NCBI GenBank assembly: GCA_039796935.1
Contig: JBDKIV010000079.1
Span: 1 to 32,734 of the forward strand
DNA length: 32,734 nucleotides
From: VFMC01 sp039796935
Lineage (GTDB): Bacteria; Actinomycetota; Acidimicrobiia; Acidimicrobiales; Ilumatobacteraceae
Direction: 5' to 3'
Shown here piece after piece: positions 6,180-14,382 of the stretch. The translations under genes were made by a program, and so were the position numbers. The notes below the pieces were generated by a model, which saw nothing but the letters and a program-made list of their open reading frames with translations, had not been told where the DNA came from and ran no database searches. Numbering within the stretch: the stretch's first letter is position 1; the number at the start of each line of letters is the position of its first letter.

Positions 6180-8349
6180 CGAGGTGCACCGATCTCGTGC
6201 CGGCGACGAGCCTGCCGATCACCCAGGTCGGTTCAGCGATGAGGGCCTGAACGGCCTCGACGTCGTCCTCGGCACACACGGCGACCATGCCGATCCCCAT
6301 GTTGAGTGTCCGGTACAGCTCGATCGTGTCGAGCGATGTGCACACCTCGCGTACGAGCTGGAACAGCGGCGGGACCGGCCACGACCCGAGCGAGATCTGC
6401 GCGTCGCAGCCCTCGGGCAGCACCCTCGGCAGATTCTCGGGCAGTCCGCCCCCGGTGATGTGGGCGAGCGCCTTCAGGCGGCCGGAGCGGATGACGGGAT
6501 CCAGCACCTCGAGATAACTCCGGTGCGGCTCGAGCAGTGCGTCGGCGAGCGAACGGTCGAACCCGCTCGGTCGCGCGTCCATCGGCAGCCACGCAAAGAC
6601 CCTGCGCAAGAGCGAGTACCCGTTCGTGTGCGGTCCACTCGATGCCACACCGACGAGCACATCGCCGATGGCGATGTCCGCGCGCGGGAGGAGTTCGGCC
6701 CGATCGACCAGTCCGACCAGGGTGCCGGCGATGTCGAAGGCGCCCGGCGCGTAGACACCGGGCATCTCGGCGGTCTCGCCACCCAACAGCGCACACCCGG
6801 CTGCTGCGCACGCATCGGCCATCCCCGTCACGACGGCGGCGACGTGGGCGGCATCGAGCGTGCTGGCCGCGATGTAGTCGAGGAAGAACAGCGGTCTGGC
6901 GCCCTGCACGAGCACATCGCCGATGCAGTGGTTGACGATGTCCATGCCGACACCGTGATGACGACCGAGCCGCGCAGCCAGTTCGACCTTCGTGCCGACC
7001 CCGTCGGTGCTCGCCACGAGGACCGGGTCGTCGAGCGCCTTGATGGCCGCGCCGCTGAACGCTCCTCCGAAGCTGCCGACACCGGCGAGGACCGACGGGC
7101 CGTGGGTCCGCTCGACGGCCGACTTCATCTGTTCGACGGCGCGGGCACCTTCATCGATGTCGACTCCTGCGGCGGCATACGACGACAACGTCGCTGCGGA
7201 TGCCCGCCAGCCAATGTCGCGCCGCACCTGCATCCCGTCGAATCGGATGGTCTCGAGGTGGTGATATGCGCTGGCTCGAGCACGAGCCAGGTCGAGACCC
7301 AGTCCGGTGACGGCAACGACTCGCCCGCCGGTGACGACTGCGCCATCGGTGCCGGCGGGGAAGACGAGAGCGTCCTGGCCGCCGACCCGATCGAGCCCGC
7401 TGATGGCTCCTCCGAGCTGGGGTTGCTCGGGGTAGCCGGGCGCTGCGGCCACGACGGTGCACGCAGTGCCCCCGGTGAGCGTGATGGTCGTCCGGTCGAG
7501 GGTGCCAGCCGTGCACGCCAGCGCCAGCTCTGCCAGGTCGCACTCGAGCAGGGGAAGGATTGCCTGGGCCTCGGGGTCACCGAAGCGGCAGTTGAACTCG
7601 AGCAGCTTCGGCCCCTCGTGCGTGAGGATCAAGCCGGCATACAGCACACCGACGTACGGCGTCCCGGCAGCTGCGAGATGACGGATGACGGGCGTGATGA
7701 AGACGTCGACGAGCTCTTGGGCGTCGTAGGGCACCGGCGCCGGAGCGTACGCACCCATGCCGCCGGTGTTGGGACCGGTGTCCCCCTCGCCGATCCGCTT
7801 GTGGTCCTGGGCCAGAGGAAGTGCTCGCGCCGTGGTGCCGTCGCACAGGGCGAGCAGGCTGCACTCGGGGCCGACCAAGCGCTCTTCGAGCACGATGACC
7901 CCGCGACTCGCCAGCGACCTGATCGCCCGGTCGGTCTCGGCGTCGTCGTCGGGAACGACGACGCCCTTTCCGGAAGCCAGCCCATCCAGCTTCACGACCA
8001 CGGGACGACCGAACGAACGCCACCACGACAGGGCATCCTCGACATCGTCGAAGCTCGCTGCCACGGGCGACGGCAGACCGAGCTCGGTGGCGAGGCGGCG
8101 GGAGAACGACTTCGAACTCTCGAGCCGGGCCAATGCCGCCGTCGGGCCGAAACACGCAACACCGTGAGCGGCGCACCGGTCGGCGGTGCCGTCGACGAGC
8201 GCAGACTCGGGACCCACGATCACCAGGTCACACGGGGCGTCCACCGCCGGGTCGTAGCGCTCGGCCCCGACGACGCTGTGTCCGAACCGTGCGCAGGCCC
8301 AGCGGATGGCTGCTTCACGACCACCCGTGCCGACGACGACGACGCGCAT
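6175..8349 (-). CDS. PurD-PurM fusion: GAR synthetase / AIR synthetase
   Basis: A single 724-residue frame carrying two purine enzymes. Residues 1-384 are GAR synthetase (PurD): GTGGRE at the N-terminus, GPTAA, the ATP-grasp region with KLDGLASGKGV, QDHKR, DTGPNTGGMGAY and EFNCRFGDPE, ending in RRDIGWRAS like a normal PurD C-terminus. From about residue 390 to 724 is AIR synthetase (PurM): SYAAAGVDID, STDGVGTK, GGETAEMPG, HITGGGLPENLPRVLP and LNMGIGM. Almost no linker separates them. The PurD part is shorter than E. coli PurD as I remember it (about 430 residues), mainly because the N-domain stretch with the APGNAGT loop is missing. The ATG at 8349 shares one base with the purF stop (TGATG). 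Confidence 0.95.
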   Translation of the reverse strand: MRVVVVGTGGREAAIRWACARFGHSVVGAERYDPAVDAPCDLVIVGPESALVDGTADRCAAHGVACFGPTAALARLESSKSFSRRLATELGLPSPVAASFDDVEDALSWWRSFGRPVVVKLDGLASGKGVVVPDDDAETDRAIRSLASRGVIVLEERLVGPECSLLALCDGTTARALPLAQDHKRIGEGDTGPNTGGMGAYAPAPVPYDAQELVDVFITPVIRHLAAAGTPYVGVLYAGLILTHEGPKLLEFNCRFGDPEAQAILPLLECDLAELALACTAGTLDRTTITLTGGTACTVVAAAPGYPEQPQLGGAISGLDRVGGQDALVFPAGTDGAVVTGGRVVAVTGLGLDLARARASAYHHLETIRFDGMQVRRDIGWRASAATLSSYAAAGVDIDEGARAVEQMKSAVERTHGPSVLAGVGSFGGAFSGAAIKALDDPVLVASTDGVGTKVELAARLGRHHGVGMDIVNHCIGDVLVQGARPLFFLDYIAASTLDAAHVAAVVTGMADACAAAGCALLGGETAEMPGVYAPGAFDIAGTLVGLVDRAELLPRADIAIGDVLVGVASSGPHTNGYSLLRRVFAWLPMDARPSGFDRSLADALLEPHRSYLEVLDPVIRSGRLKALAHITGGGLPENLPRVLPEGCDAQISLGSWPVPPLFQLVREVCTSLDTIELYRTLNMGIGMVAVCAEDDVEAVQALIAEPTWVIGRLVAGTRSVHLV

Positions 8350-9818
8350 CAGGCCAGCACCCCTTCGAAGCCGTGCTTGGCCTGGGCCCGTCCGATGTCG
8401 ATCGGGTAGTCGCCGGTGAAACACGCGTTGCACCATCCGGCCCGGCCCGCACCGTCGCCGGTGTCACGGTGCCCGGCTTCGGCCGGGGGCTCACCACCGA
8501 CGATGGCCCGCATCATTCCGTCGAGCGAGAGGAAACCGAGCGAATCGGCACCGATCACGGCAGCCATCTGGTCGATGCGCAGGCGCGCGGCCATGAGGTC
8601 GTCGTCGTGTCCCATGTCGACGCCGAAGTGGCAGGCATGGGTGATCGGTGGACAGGTGATGCGCAGGTGGACTTCCGTCGCGCCCGCGTCGCGGAGCATC
8701 CGGACGAGCGGGCCTGCTGTGGTGCCCCGAACGAGTGAATCGTCGATCATCACGACACGTTTGCCAGCCAGGTTCTGTGAGAGTGCATTGAACTTCAGCG
8801 CGACCCCTCGCTCGCGGAGGTCCTGGGTCGGTTCGATGAAGGTGCGGCCGATGTAGCGGTTCTTGATGAGCCCGTCGTTGTGCGGGATCCCGCTCGCTCG
8901 ACTGAACCCGATGGCGGCCGGGATCGACGAGTCGGGCACGGGGATCACCACGTCGGCATTCGCAGGATGCTCTGCGGCGAGCTCTTCTCCGAGGCGCTGC
9001 CTGGCATGGTGGATGTTCCGTCCGGCCCAGACGCTGTCGGGTCGGCTGAAGTAGACGAACTCGAAGCTGCACCGTGCACCGTTCGCAGCGGGGGTCAGGG
9101 CACGTCGACGTTCGATGTCGTCGCCCTGCAGGGTGACGATCTCGCCTGGCCGTACCTCGTCGATGTCGACGCAGCCGAGCGTCGTGAGCGCACAGGTCTC
9201 GGACGCGACTGCGTGGCCCCCGTGTGGGAGTCTGCCGATGCTCATCGGTCGAAAGCCCCATGGGTCGCGAACGGCGATCACTCGATCGGCTGCGAGGACG
9301 ACCAGTGAATAGGCGCCCTTCCACGCCGGGAGGGTTCGCTCGATCCGTTCCTCCCACGTCGATCCACCTGCCGCAGCGAGCATCAGCGTCATGACCTCGG
9401 TGTCGCTCGTCGCAGTCAGCCCGAAGCCTCGGGCCAGGAGTTCGTCACGGAGCGCAGGTGCATTGACGAGGTTGCCGTTGTGGGCAACGGCCAGTGGGCC
9501 GTGCATCGTCTCGACGAGGAACGGCTGGACGTTACGGACGGCCGCGGCTCCGGTGGTGCTGTACCGGGTGTGACCGATCGCGTGGTAGCCGGTCAGCGGG
9601 GCCAATGTCTCGGGGGTGAAGACATTGGCGACCAGTCCGGCGTCTTTGTGCAGGCGTGCGCGTCGGCCATCGCTGACGGCGATGCCGGCCGCCTCTTGGC
9701 CTCGGTGCTGGAGGGCGAACAGACCGAAGAAGGTGAGCTGGGCAACTCCGTCCCCATGGGGGGTGGAGACCCCGAACACGCCGCACTCGTCGTGCGGGGA
9801 GTCGGCATCGACGTTCAT
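8349..9818 (-). CDS. purF: Amidophosphoribosyltransferase
   Basis: First committed step of purine synthesis: PRPP plus glutamine gives phosphoribosylamine. The 489-residue protein starts with an 11-residue propeptide before Cys12, which would become the N-terminal nucleophile of the glutaminase domain (ECGVFGV). Typical glutaminase motifs follow (GHTRYST, HNGNL). The phosphoribosyltransferase domain has the PRPP loop VVMIDDSLVRGTT. Cysteines in ARCSFE, RITCPP and a C-terminal CNAC pair match the [4Fe-4S] ligand pattern of the Bacillus-type enzyme, so a cluster-bearing, processed form is expected. Overlaps purC by ATGA and purDM by one base. Confidence 0.97.
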   Translation of the reverse strand: MNVDADSPHDECGVFGVSTPHGDGVAQLTFFGLFALQHRGQEAAGIAVSDGRRARLHKDAGLVANVFTPETLAPLTGYHAIGHTRYSTTGAAAVRNVQPFLVETMHGPLAVAHNGNLVNAPALRDELLARGFGLTATSDTEVMTLMLAAAGGSTWEERIERTLPAWKGAYSLVVLAADRVIAVRDPWGFRPMSIGRLPHGGHAVASETCALTTLGCVDIDEVRPGEIVTLQGDDIERRRALTPAANGARCSFEFVYFSRPDSVWAGRNIHHARQRLGEELAAEHPANADVVIPVPDSSIPAAIGFSRASGIPHNDGLIKNRYIGRTFIEPTQDLRERGVALKFNALSQNLAGKRVVMIDDSLVRGTTAGPLVRMLRDAGATEVHLRITCPPITHACHFGVDMGHDDDLMAARLRIDQMAAVIGADSLGFLSLDGMMRAIVGGEPPAEAGHRDTGDGAGRAGWCNACFTGDYPIDIGRAQAKHGFEGVLA

Positions 9819-10771
9819 CGTGCGCCCCGTGGGCGTCGGGCTTGCTCGACGAGCGCGCGGATGCGGTCGTCTGCAGGTTGGTCTCCTGCCACGAACCTGC
9901 CCCCTGTGATCCGCTCGAATGCGTCGACGTAGCGACGGCTCGTGGCCTCGATCACCTCGGTCCCGAGCTCTGGTGCAGGGCCGTCTCCGTCGTAGCCGAG
10001 CTCGAGCAGTGCCCGCCGGACGTTCTCCTTGTCGAGGCTCTCTGGCTCGTCTCCCGTCTCGAAGCGGTGTTCGTAGCTGTCAGCGATCCAGTACCTGGAC
10101 GAATCGGGCGTGTGGAGCTCGTCGATGACGAGCAGTTCGCCGGTGTCGACCGCACGCCCGAACTCGTACTTCGTGTCGGCGAGGATCAACCCCGCAGCAT
10201 CGGCGACCCGTCGGCCCTCGGCGAACAGGCGCAAGGCGGCCTCGATCACCTCGCCCCACAGTCTCGGTTCGACCAGGCCGCGTCGAACGACGTCGGCGCA
10301 CGTGAGCGGCTCGTCGTGTCCGTCGGCGACAGCCTTCGTCGTGGGTGTCACGAGCGGGGTCGGCAGCGCCGTGTTCTTCCGTAGACCCTCCGGCAGGCGG
10401 TGGCCGTAGATCGTCCGGGCTCCCTCGTGGTACTGACGCCACAGCGACGTCGTGGTGACGCCGGTGATGTGACCTCGGACGATCACCTCGACGGGGAGCG
10501 CGATGGCGCTGCGAGCGATCAGCAGATTCGGGTCGGGTGAAGCGACCAGATGATTCTCGACGATGGTCGACGTCGACCGGAACCACCACTCGGAGAGTTG
10601 ATTGAGGACCTGTCCCTTGTGGGGGATCGAAGCCACGACACGGTCGAACGCCGAGAGCCGATCTGTCGTGACGAACAGTCGCTCCGTGGGGGACCACTCG
10701 TACGAGACCCGTACCTTTCCGCTGCGCCGGTCCGCGAGCGGGAGTTCGATGTCGTCGAGCGTTGCGGTCAT
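9815..10771 (-). CDS. purC: SAICAR synthase
   Basis: Ligates aspartate to CAIR, using ATP, to give SAICAR. The 318-residue protein is of the longer type seen in actinobacteria and fungi. Visible landmarks are the early GKVR segment, LFVTTDRLSAFDRV, the VIVRGHITG strand, ILADTKYEFG, DELHTPDSSRYW and the C-terminal LGTEVIEATSRRYVDAFERI. The ATG at 10771 is where homology begins and it overlaps the purQ stop (ATGA); the frame continues upstream without meaning. Its stop overlaps purF in the same way. No separate promoter is seen, so it should be co-transcribed from the purL promoter. Confidence 0.96.
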   Translation of the reverse strand: MTATLDDIELPLADRRSGKVRVSYEWSPTERLFVTTDRLSAFDRVVASIPHKGQVLNQLSEWWFRSTSTIVENHLVASPDPNLLIARSAIALPVEVIVRGHITGVTTTSLWRQYHEGARTIYGHRLPEGLRKNTALPTPLVTPTTKAVADGHDEPLTCADVVRRGLVEPRLWGEVIEAALRLFAEGRRVADAAGLILADTKYEFGRAVDTGELLVIDELHTPDSSRYWIADSYEHRFETGDEPESLDKENVRRALLELGYDGDGPAPELGTEVIEATSRRYVDAFERITGGRFVAGDQPADDRIRALVEQARRPRGAR

Positions 10772-11487
10772 GCGATCTCCCGGGCGTGAGCGATTCCTCG
10801 TTCGAACAACTGCAGGCCGAGCGGACGAGGTCCACGGCGGCGGTACAGCGGGTGCTGCCGAGCCACGCTGTGGTTCTCGGGGTGGGGCATGAGGCCGAGC
10901 ACGACCCCCGTCGGGTCGCAGACCCCTGCGACCGACGCGACCGACCCGTTCGGATCGCGCCCGTAGCGCAACGCCACCTGGCCGGAGCGCTGCAGCGCCT
11001 CGTGGTCGGGATGCACGTATCGACCTTCGCCGTGGGCGATCGGGCAATCGAACGGCTCGAGGTTCTTCGTCCAGACGCACACGCTGTCCTGAACGGGCTG
11101 CAGTGTCACCCACTCGCACTGGAAGTGACCGCTCGCGTTGTGGCCGAGGGCCCCGGGAAGCAGGCCGGCACCGACCAGGGCCTGGAATCCATTGCAGATA
11201 CCGATCACCGGTCTCCGGTTGGCGATGAACGACCCGAGTTCGTCCTCGGCAAGTCGGGCGAGCGATCGGGCGAACAACCGGCCCGCCCCCAGCGCATCGG
11301 CGTGGCTGAACCCTCCGGCCACCACCAGCATGTGAGCGCTGCGCATGACGGCTGGTCGGAGCATCAGGTCGGTGATCGAGACATGAGTGGCTCGTGCGCC
11401 CGCCAACTCGAGAGCCGTCTCGGCATCCCTGCCACGGTTGGTGCCGGGAGCACCCACGACGAGGGCGAGAGGAGCCGTGCCCGTCAT
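10768..11487 (-). CDS. purQ: FGAM synthase glutaminase subunit
   Basis: Class I glutamine amidotransferase that supplies ammonia to PurL. The 239-residue protein has the nucleophile elbow GICNGFQ with Cys98 and a C-terminal GLMPHPENH motif giving the catalytic His and Glu. It is close to the usual PurQ length of about 225. In organisms with a separate PurQ, the complex normally also needs a small PurS protein; none is encoded here, which fits the PurS-like extension on the neighbouring PurL. Four-base ATGA overlaps join it to purL upstream and purC downstream. Confidence 0.95.
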   Translation of the reverse strand: MTGTAPLALVVGAPGTNRGRDAETALELAGARATHVSITDLMLRPAVMRSAHMLVVAGGFSHADALGAGRLFARSLARLAEDELGSFIANRRPVIGICNGFQALVGAGLLPGALGHNASGHFQCEWVTLQPVQDSVCVWTKNLEPFDCPIAHGEGRYVHPDHEALQRSGQVALRYGRDPNGSVASVAGVCDPTGVVLGLMPHPENHSVARQHPLYRRRGPRPLGLQLFERGIAHAREIA

Positions 11488-14315
11488 GATGGGGCTCCCC
11501 GGCCGGTGAATGCGCTCACCGCGTCCTCGAGGCTGACGACAGCTGGACCGATGGAGAGCGCGGGCTCGGCAACGACGCGTCCCAGCACGTGCACCGGTTC
11601 ACCCAGCGACTCGACGAACCAGCCCAGGTCGGCGGGATCGAGTTCGCAGACGAAGCGGCCGGTGCTCTCGGCGAACAACGCGACGACGGGATCGGGGTGG
11701 GGCAGGGCGTCGATCTCCACACCCAGTCGTCCGCCGATCGCCATCTCGGCGAGGGCGACGGCGAGGCCGCCCTCGCTGACGTCGTGACACGCAGCGATCC
11801 GCCCGGTCCGGAGTGCCTGGTGGAGCCGTCGGTACCTCGACGGGGCGGCCGGGTCGGGGCCCGGCACCGTCCCCACCCGGCCGTGCGGCATCGTGGCGAG
11901 CACGGTCCCGGCATGACTTCCGCCGAACTCGGGAAGCGTCCGTCCCAGTACCACCAGGATGTCGCCTGCTCGGACGAGGTCGGGCGTCACGACCTGCTCC
12001 GGTTCGGGTACGTGCGCAACTGCCGTGATGACAAGGGTCGGAGGCACGCTGTGGCGTGCGCCGTCGGACCCGTGGTACTCGTTGTTCAGCGAATCCTTGC
12101 CGCTGACGAACGGTGCCCGATGTGCCTCTGCGGCATCACAGCACGCGCCGACTGCGGCGACGAGGTCACCGAAGGTCGTCGGTCGCCTCGGGTCACCCCA
12201 CGAGAAGTTGTCCATCAGGGCGACGAGATCAGGGTCGGCTCCGACCGCCACGACGTTGCGAATCGCCTCGTCGACGGCGGCGGCCGCCATCCGCTCGGGG
12301 TCGAGAATCCCGTACCACGGGTTCACTCCGTGCCCGATGGCGATACCGACGGAGGCGGTCGGCTCGACCAGCACGACCCCGTCCGCCGGAGCGTCCATCT
12401 CGTCACCGACCAGGGGTCGAACCAGCGTCGAACCCAGGATCTCGTGGTCGTACCTGCGGATGATGTGTTCCTTCGACGCGATGTTCGGATGAGCGAGGAG
12501 GCGCAGGAGCACTGCAGATGGATCGCTCACCTCGGGTGTCGCGCCATCACGGGCGGGCTCGGGCAGGACCGCCGTGAGCGTCCGCCCCGGTCGGCCCTCG
12601 TGGAGGAAATGGGTGTCGAGACACAGGACGACGGTCGCCCCGTGGCGAACCGTCAGCATGCCGTCGCCCGTGAAGACACCGAGGTCGGTCAACTCGACGC
12701 CGTGGTGTGCGGCACGGTCGGCCAGCGCCTCGAGGGATCGTGGTGGCACCGCCAGCACCATGCGCTCCTGAGCCTCGCTCAGCCAGATCTCCCACGGTGC
12801 GAGGCCTGCGTACTTCAGAGGCACCCTCGAGATGTCGACGTCGGCACCGATCGTCTCGGCCATCTCGCCGATGGACGACGAGAGCCCGCCGGCGCCGCAG
12901 TCGGTGATGGCCGAGTACAGCCCCGGCGCTTCGCGTAGCAGGTCGATCAACAGCTTCTCGGTGATCGGATCGCCGATCTGCACGCTCGCACCGGCCACGT
13001 CACCCGTCGTGGCGTCCATCGTGGAACTCGAGAACGTCGCGCCGCGTAGCCCGTCTCGGCCCGTTCGGCCACCGATCAGCACGACTCGGTCCCCGATCGA
13101 CGGGCCTGTCAGGGCAGGGGCATCGTCGGGTGCCACCCCGACGCAGCCGCAGAACACGAGAGGATTGGCGATGTAGCCGGGGTCGTAGAGCACGGCGCCG
13201 GCAACGGTGGGGATGCCGATCTTGTTGCCGTAGTCGGCTACGCCGGCCACGACTCCCTCTCGCACGAGTCGAGGGTGGATGGACCCTGCCGGAACGAGGT
13301 GCGCTGACAGATCGGACGGTCCGAAACACAGCACGTCGGTGCAGGCGATGGGGTGGTGAGCCGCGCCCATGACATCGCGGATGACGCCGCCGACGCCGGT
13401 GTTCGCCCCTCCGAAGGGCTCGATCGCCGAGGGGTGGTTGTGCGTCTCGGCCTTGATCGCGATGGTCGTACCCTCTGCGAACGAGATGATCCCGGCGTTG
13501 CCGACGAACGCGCTCTTGACGAAGGGCGCTGCGATCCGATCGGTCGAGTCGCGGAGTTGGCGCAAGAGCGGCGTGACCTCGGCACCGTCTGCGAGCACGA
13601 TCGCGGCCCGGAAGGTCTTGTGCGCGCAGTGCTCGCTCCAGGTTTGCGCGAGGGTCTCGAGTTCGACGTCGGTCGGGGCGCGTCGCAGATCGGTGAAATG
13701 GTCGGCGATCGCGCGGAGTTCTGCCGGGTCGAGCGCCATCGCCCGGCTGACGTTGAGCGCCGCGAGCGCTTCGTCGTCGAGCCCGCGGACCTCGACGAGT
13801 TCGAGTGGCCCGGGGGTCGACGAGGTGTCGAGCGTCGAGATCGACGACGGCTCGATCGCGCCGAGGGCGGCTCGCTCGATGACGGCGTTGAACAGCACGC
13901 GCCCGGCCAGTCGAGCGAGTTCGTCATCGGCCAGGCTCGAACCGTCGTTGGTCCGTATGACGAACCGATGGCCGGTGACGGTCGATCGGACGTCGAGGTG
14001 CATCGTCCGAGCCGCGTCGACGACCGCGCCGGCGACGCTGTCGGTCACGCCGGGCAGCAGCGTCGTCTCGACGACCTGGCCGGCCGCTACCGGCGGAGGG
14101 CCCCATACGCCGATCTGGAGCAATGGATCGACGATCAGTCGGCCGAGTGCATCGCGCACGTTGCTGTCGGTTGCGCCCACGACGACGTAGAAGAGATCGC
14201 TCACCTCGATGTCGGCCACACGATCGAAGCCGAGCAGATGCGCGGCGCGCAGGCGTTCGCTGCTCCGAGGGTCGGGACCGATCGTCCGGACCGTGAGCCG
14301 TTCGACCGTGGGCAC
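11484..14315 (-). CDS. purL: FGAM synthase, PurS-PurL fusion
   Basis: Converts FGAR to FGAM with ATP and ammonia from PurQ. At 943 residues it lies between the small Bacillus-type PurL (about 740) and the large single-chain type (about 1300). About 200 residues precede the catalytic core; the part to about residue 150 looks like a PurS-like region, possibly duplicated. The core begins around SEHCAHKTF (first His at residue 229), followed by ETHNHPSAIEPFGGANTG, a central SEAQERM, and FVSGKDSLNNE in the second half. No glutaminase domain is present, consistent with the separate purQ. The GTG at 14315 is supported by a TAGCGT box 7 nt upstream and by PurS-like sequence beginning at once. First gene of the pur operon. 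Confidence 0.95.
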   Translation of the reverse strand: MPTVERLTVRTIGPDPRSSERLRAAHLLGFDRVADIEVSDLFYVVVGATDSNVRDALGRLIVDPLLQIGVWGPPPVAAGQVVETTLLPGVTDSVAGAVVDAARTMHLDVRSTVTGHRFVIRTNDGSSLADDELARLAGRVLFNAVIERAALGAIEPSSISTLDTSSTPGPLELVEVRGLDDEALAALNVSRAMALDPAELRAIADHFTDLRRAPTDVELETLAQTWSEHCAHKTFRAAIVLADGAEVTPLLRQLRDSTDRIAAPFVKSAFVGNAGIISFAEGTTIAIKAETHNHPSAIEPFGGANTGVGGVIRDVMGAAHHPIACTDVLCFGPSDLSAHLVPAGSIHPRLVREGVVAGVADYGNKIGIPTVAGAVLYDPGYIANPLVFCGCVGVAPDDAPALTGPSIGDRVVLIGGRTGRDGLRGATFSSSTMDATTGDVAGASVQIGDPITEKLLIDLLREAPGLYSAITDCGAGGLSSSIGEMAETIGADVDISRVPLKYAGLAPWEIWLSEAQERMVLAVPPRSLEALADRAAHHGVELTDLGVFTGDGMLTVRHGATVVLCLDTHFLHEGRPGRTLTAVLPEPARDGATPEVSDPSAVLLRLLAHPNIASKEHIIRRYDHEILGSTLVRPLVGDEMDAPADGVVLVEPTASVGIAIGHGVNPWYGILDPERMAAAAVDEAIRNVVAVGADPDLVALMDNFSWGDPRRPTTFGDLVAAVGACCDAAEAHRAPFVSGKDSLNNEYHGSDGARHSVPPTLVITAVAHVPEPEQVVTPDLVRAGDILVVLGRTLPEFGGSHAGTVLATMPHGRVGTVPGPDPAAPSRYRRLHQALRTGRIAACHDVSEGGLAVALAEMAIGGRLGVEIDALPHPDPVVALFAESTGRFVCELDPADLGWFVESLGEPVHVLGRVVAEPALSIGPAVVSLEDAVSAFTGRGAPS

Positions 14316-14322
14316 GGAGCCG

Positions 14323-14328
14323 ACGCTA
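14323..14328 (-). promoter_or_regulatory. -10 box of the pur operon
   Basis: TAGCGT on the minus strand, 7 nt upstream of the purL GTG, predicting a leaderless operon mRNA. Confidence 0.55.
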
Positions 14329-14340
14329 AAGCGACCGCAC

Positions 14341-14353
14341 CGAACGTCGTTCG
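14341..14353. promoter_or_regulatory. Short palindrome in the purL -35 region
   Basis: CGAACG-T-CGTTCG, perfect 6-bp arms around one base, between the purL -10 box and the shared 19-bp motif, where the purL -35 would be. It is not repeated upstream of purN. May be an operator half of a composite site; chance cannot be excluded. Confidence 0.3.
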
Positions 14354-14354
14354 T

Positions 14355-14373
14355 GGATGAACGAAAAGTAAGA
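14355..14373 (-). promoter_or_regulatory. Putative pur operator, copy 1 (purL)
   Basis: Minus-strand TCTTACTTTTCGTTCATCC, 17/19 identical to the copy before purN (6161-6179). Its 12-mer core (14358-14369) is 29 bp upstream of the purL -10 box, the same distance as at purN. It also overlaps the -10 box of the divergent phosphatase gene, so a bound protein would affect both directions. Confidence 0.52.
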
Positions 14374-14374
14374 T
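14369..14374 (+). promoter_or_regulatory. -10 box of the histidine phosphatase gene
   Basis: TAAGAT, 8 nt before the GTG at 14383, overlapping the putative pur operator on the other strand. Confidence 0.5.
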
Positions 14375-14382
14375 CGGTCGTC

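Noticed and set aside
6121..8409. A 762-codon open frame antisense to purDM, and similarly long antisense frames over the CoxE-like gene (2341-3891), guaB (4678-5841) and purL (11589-12938)
   Set aside because: These lie opposite strongly conserved genes, and their translations are Arg/Asp/Gly/His-rich without domains. Long antisense frames are expected in GC-rich DNA with G/C third positions.
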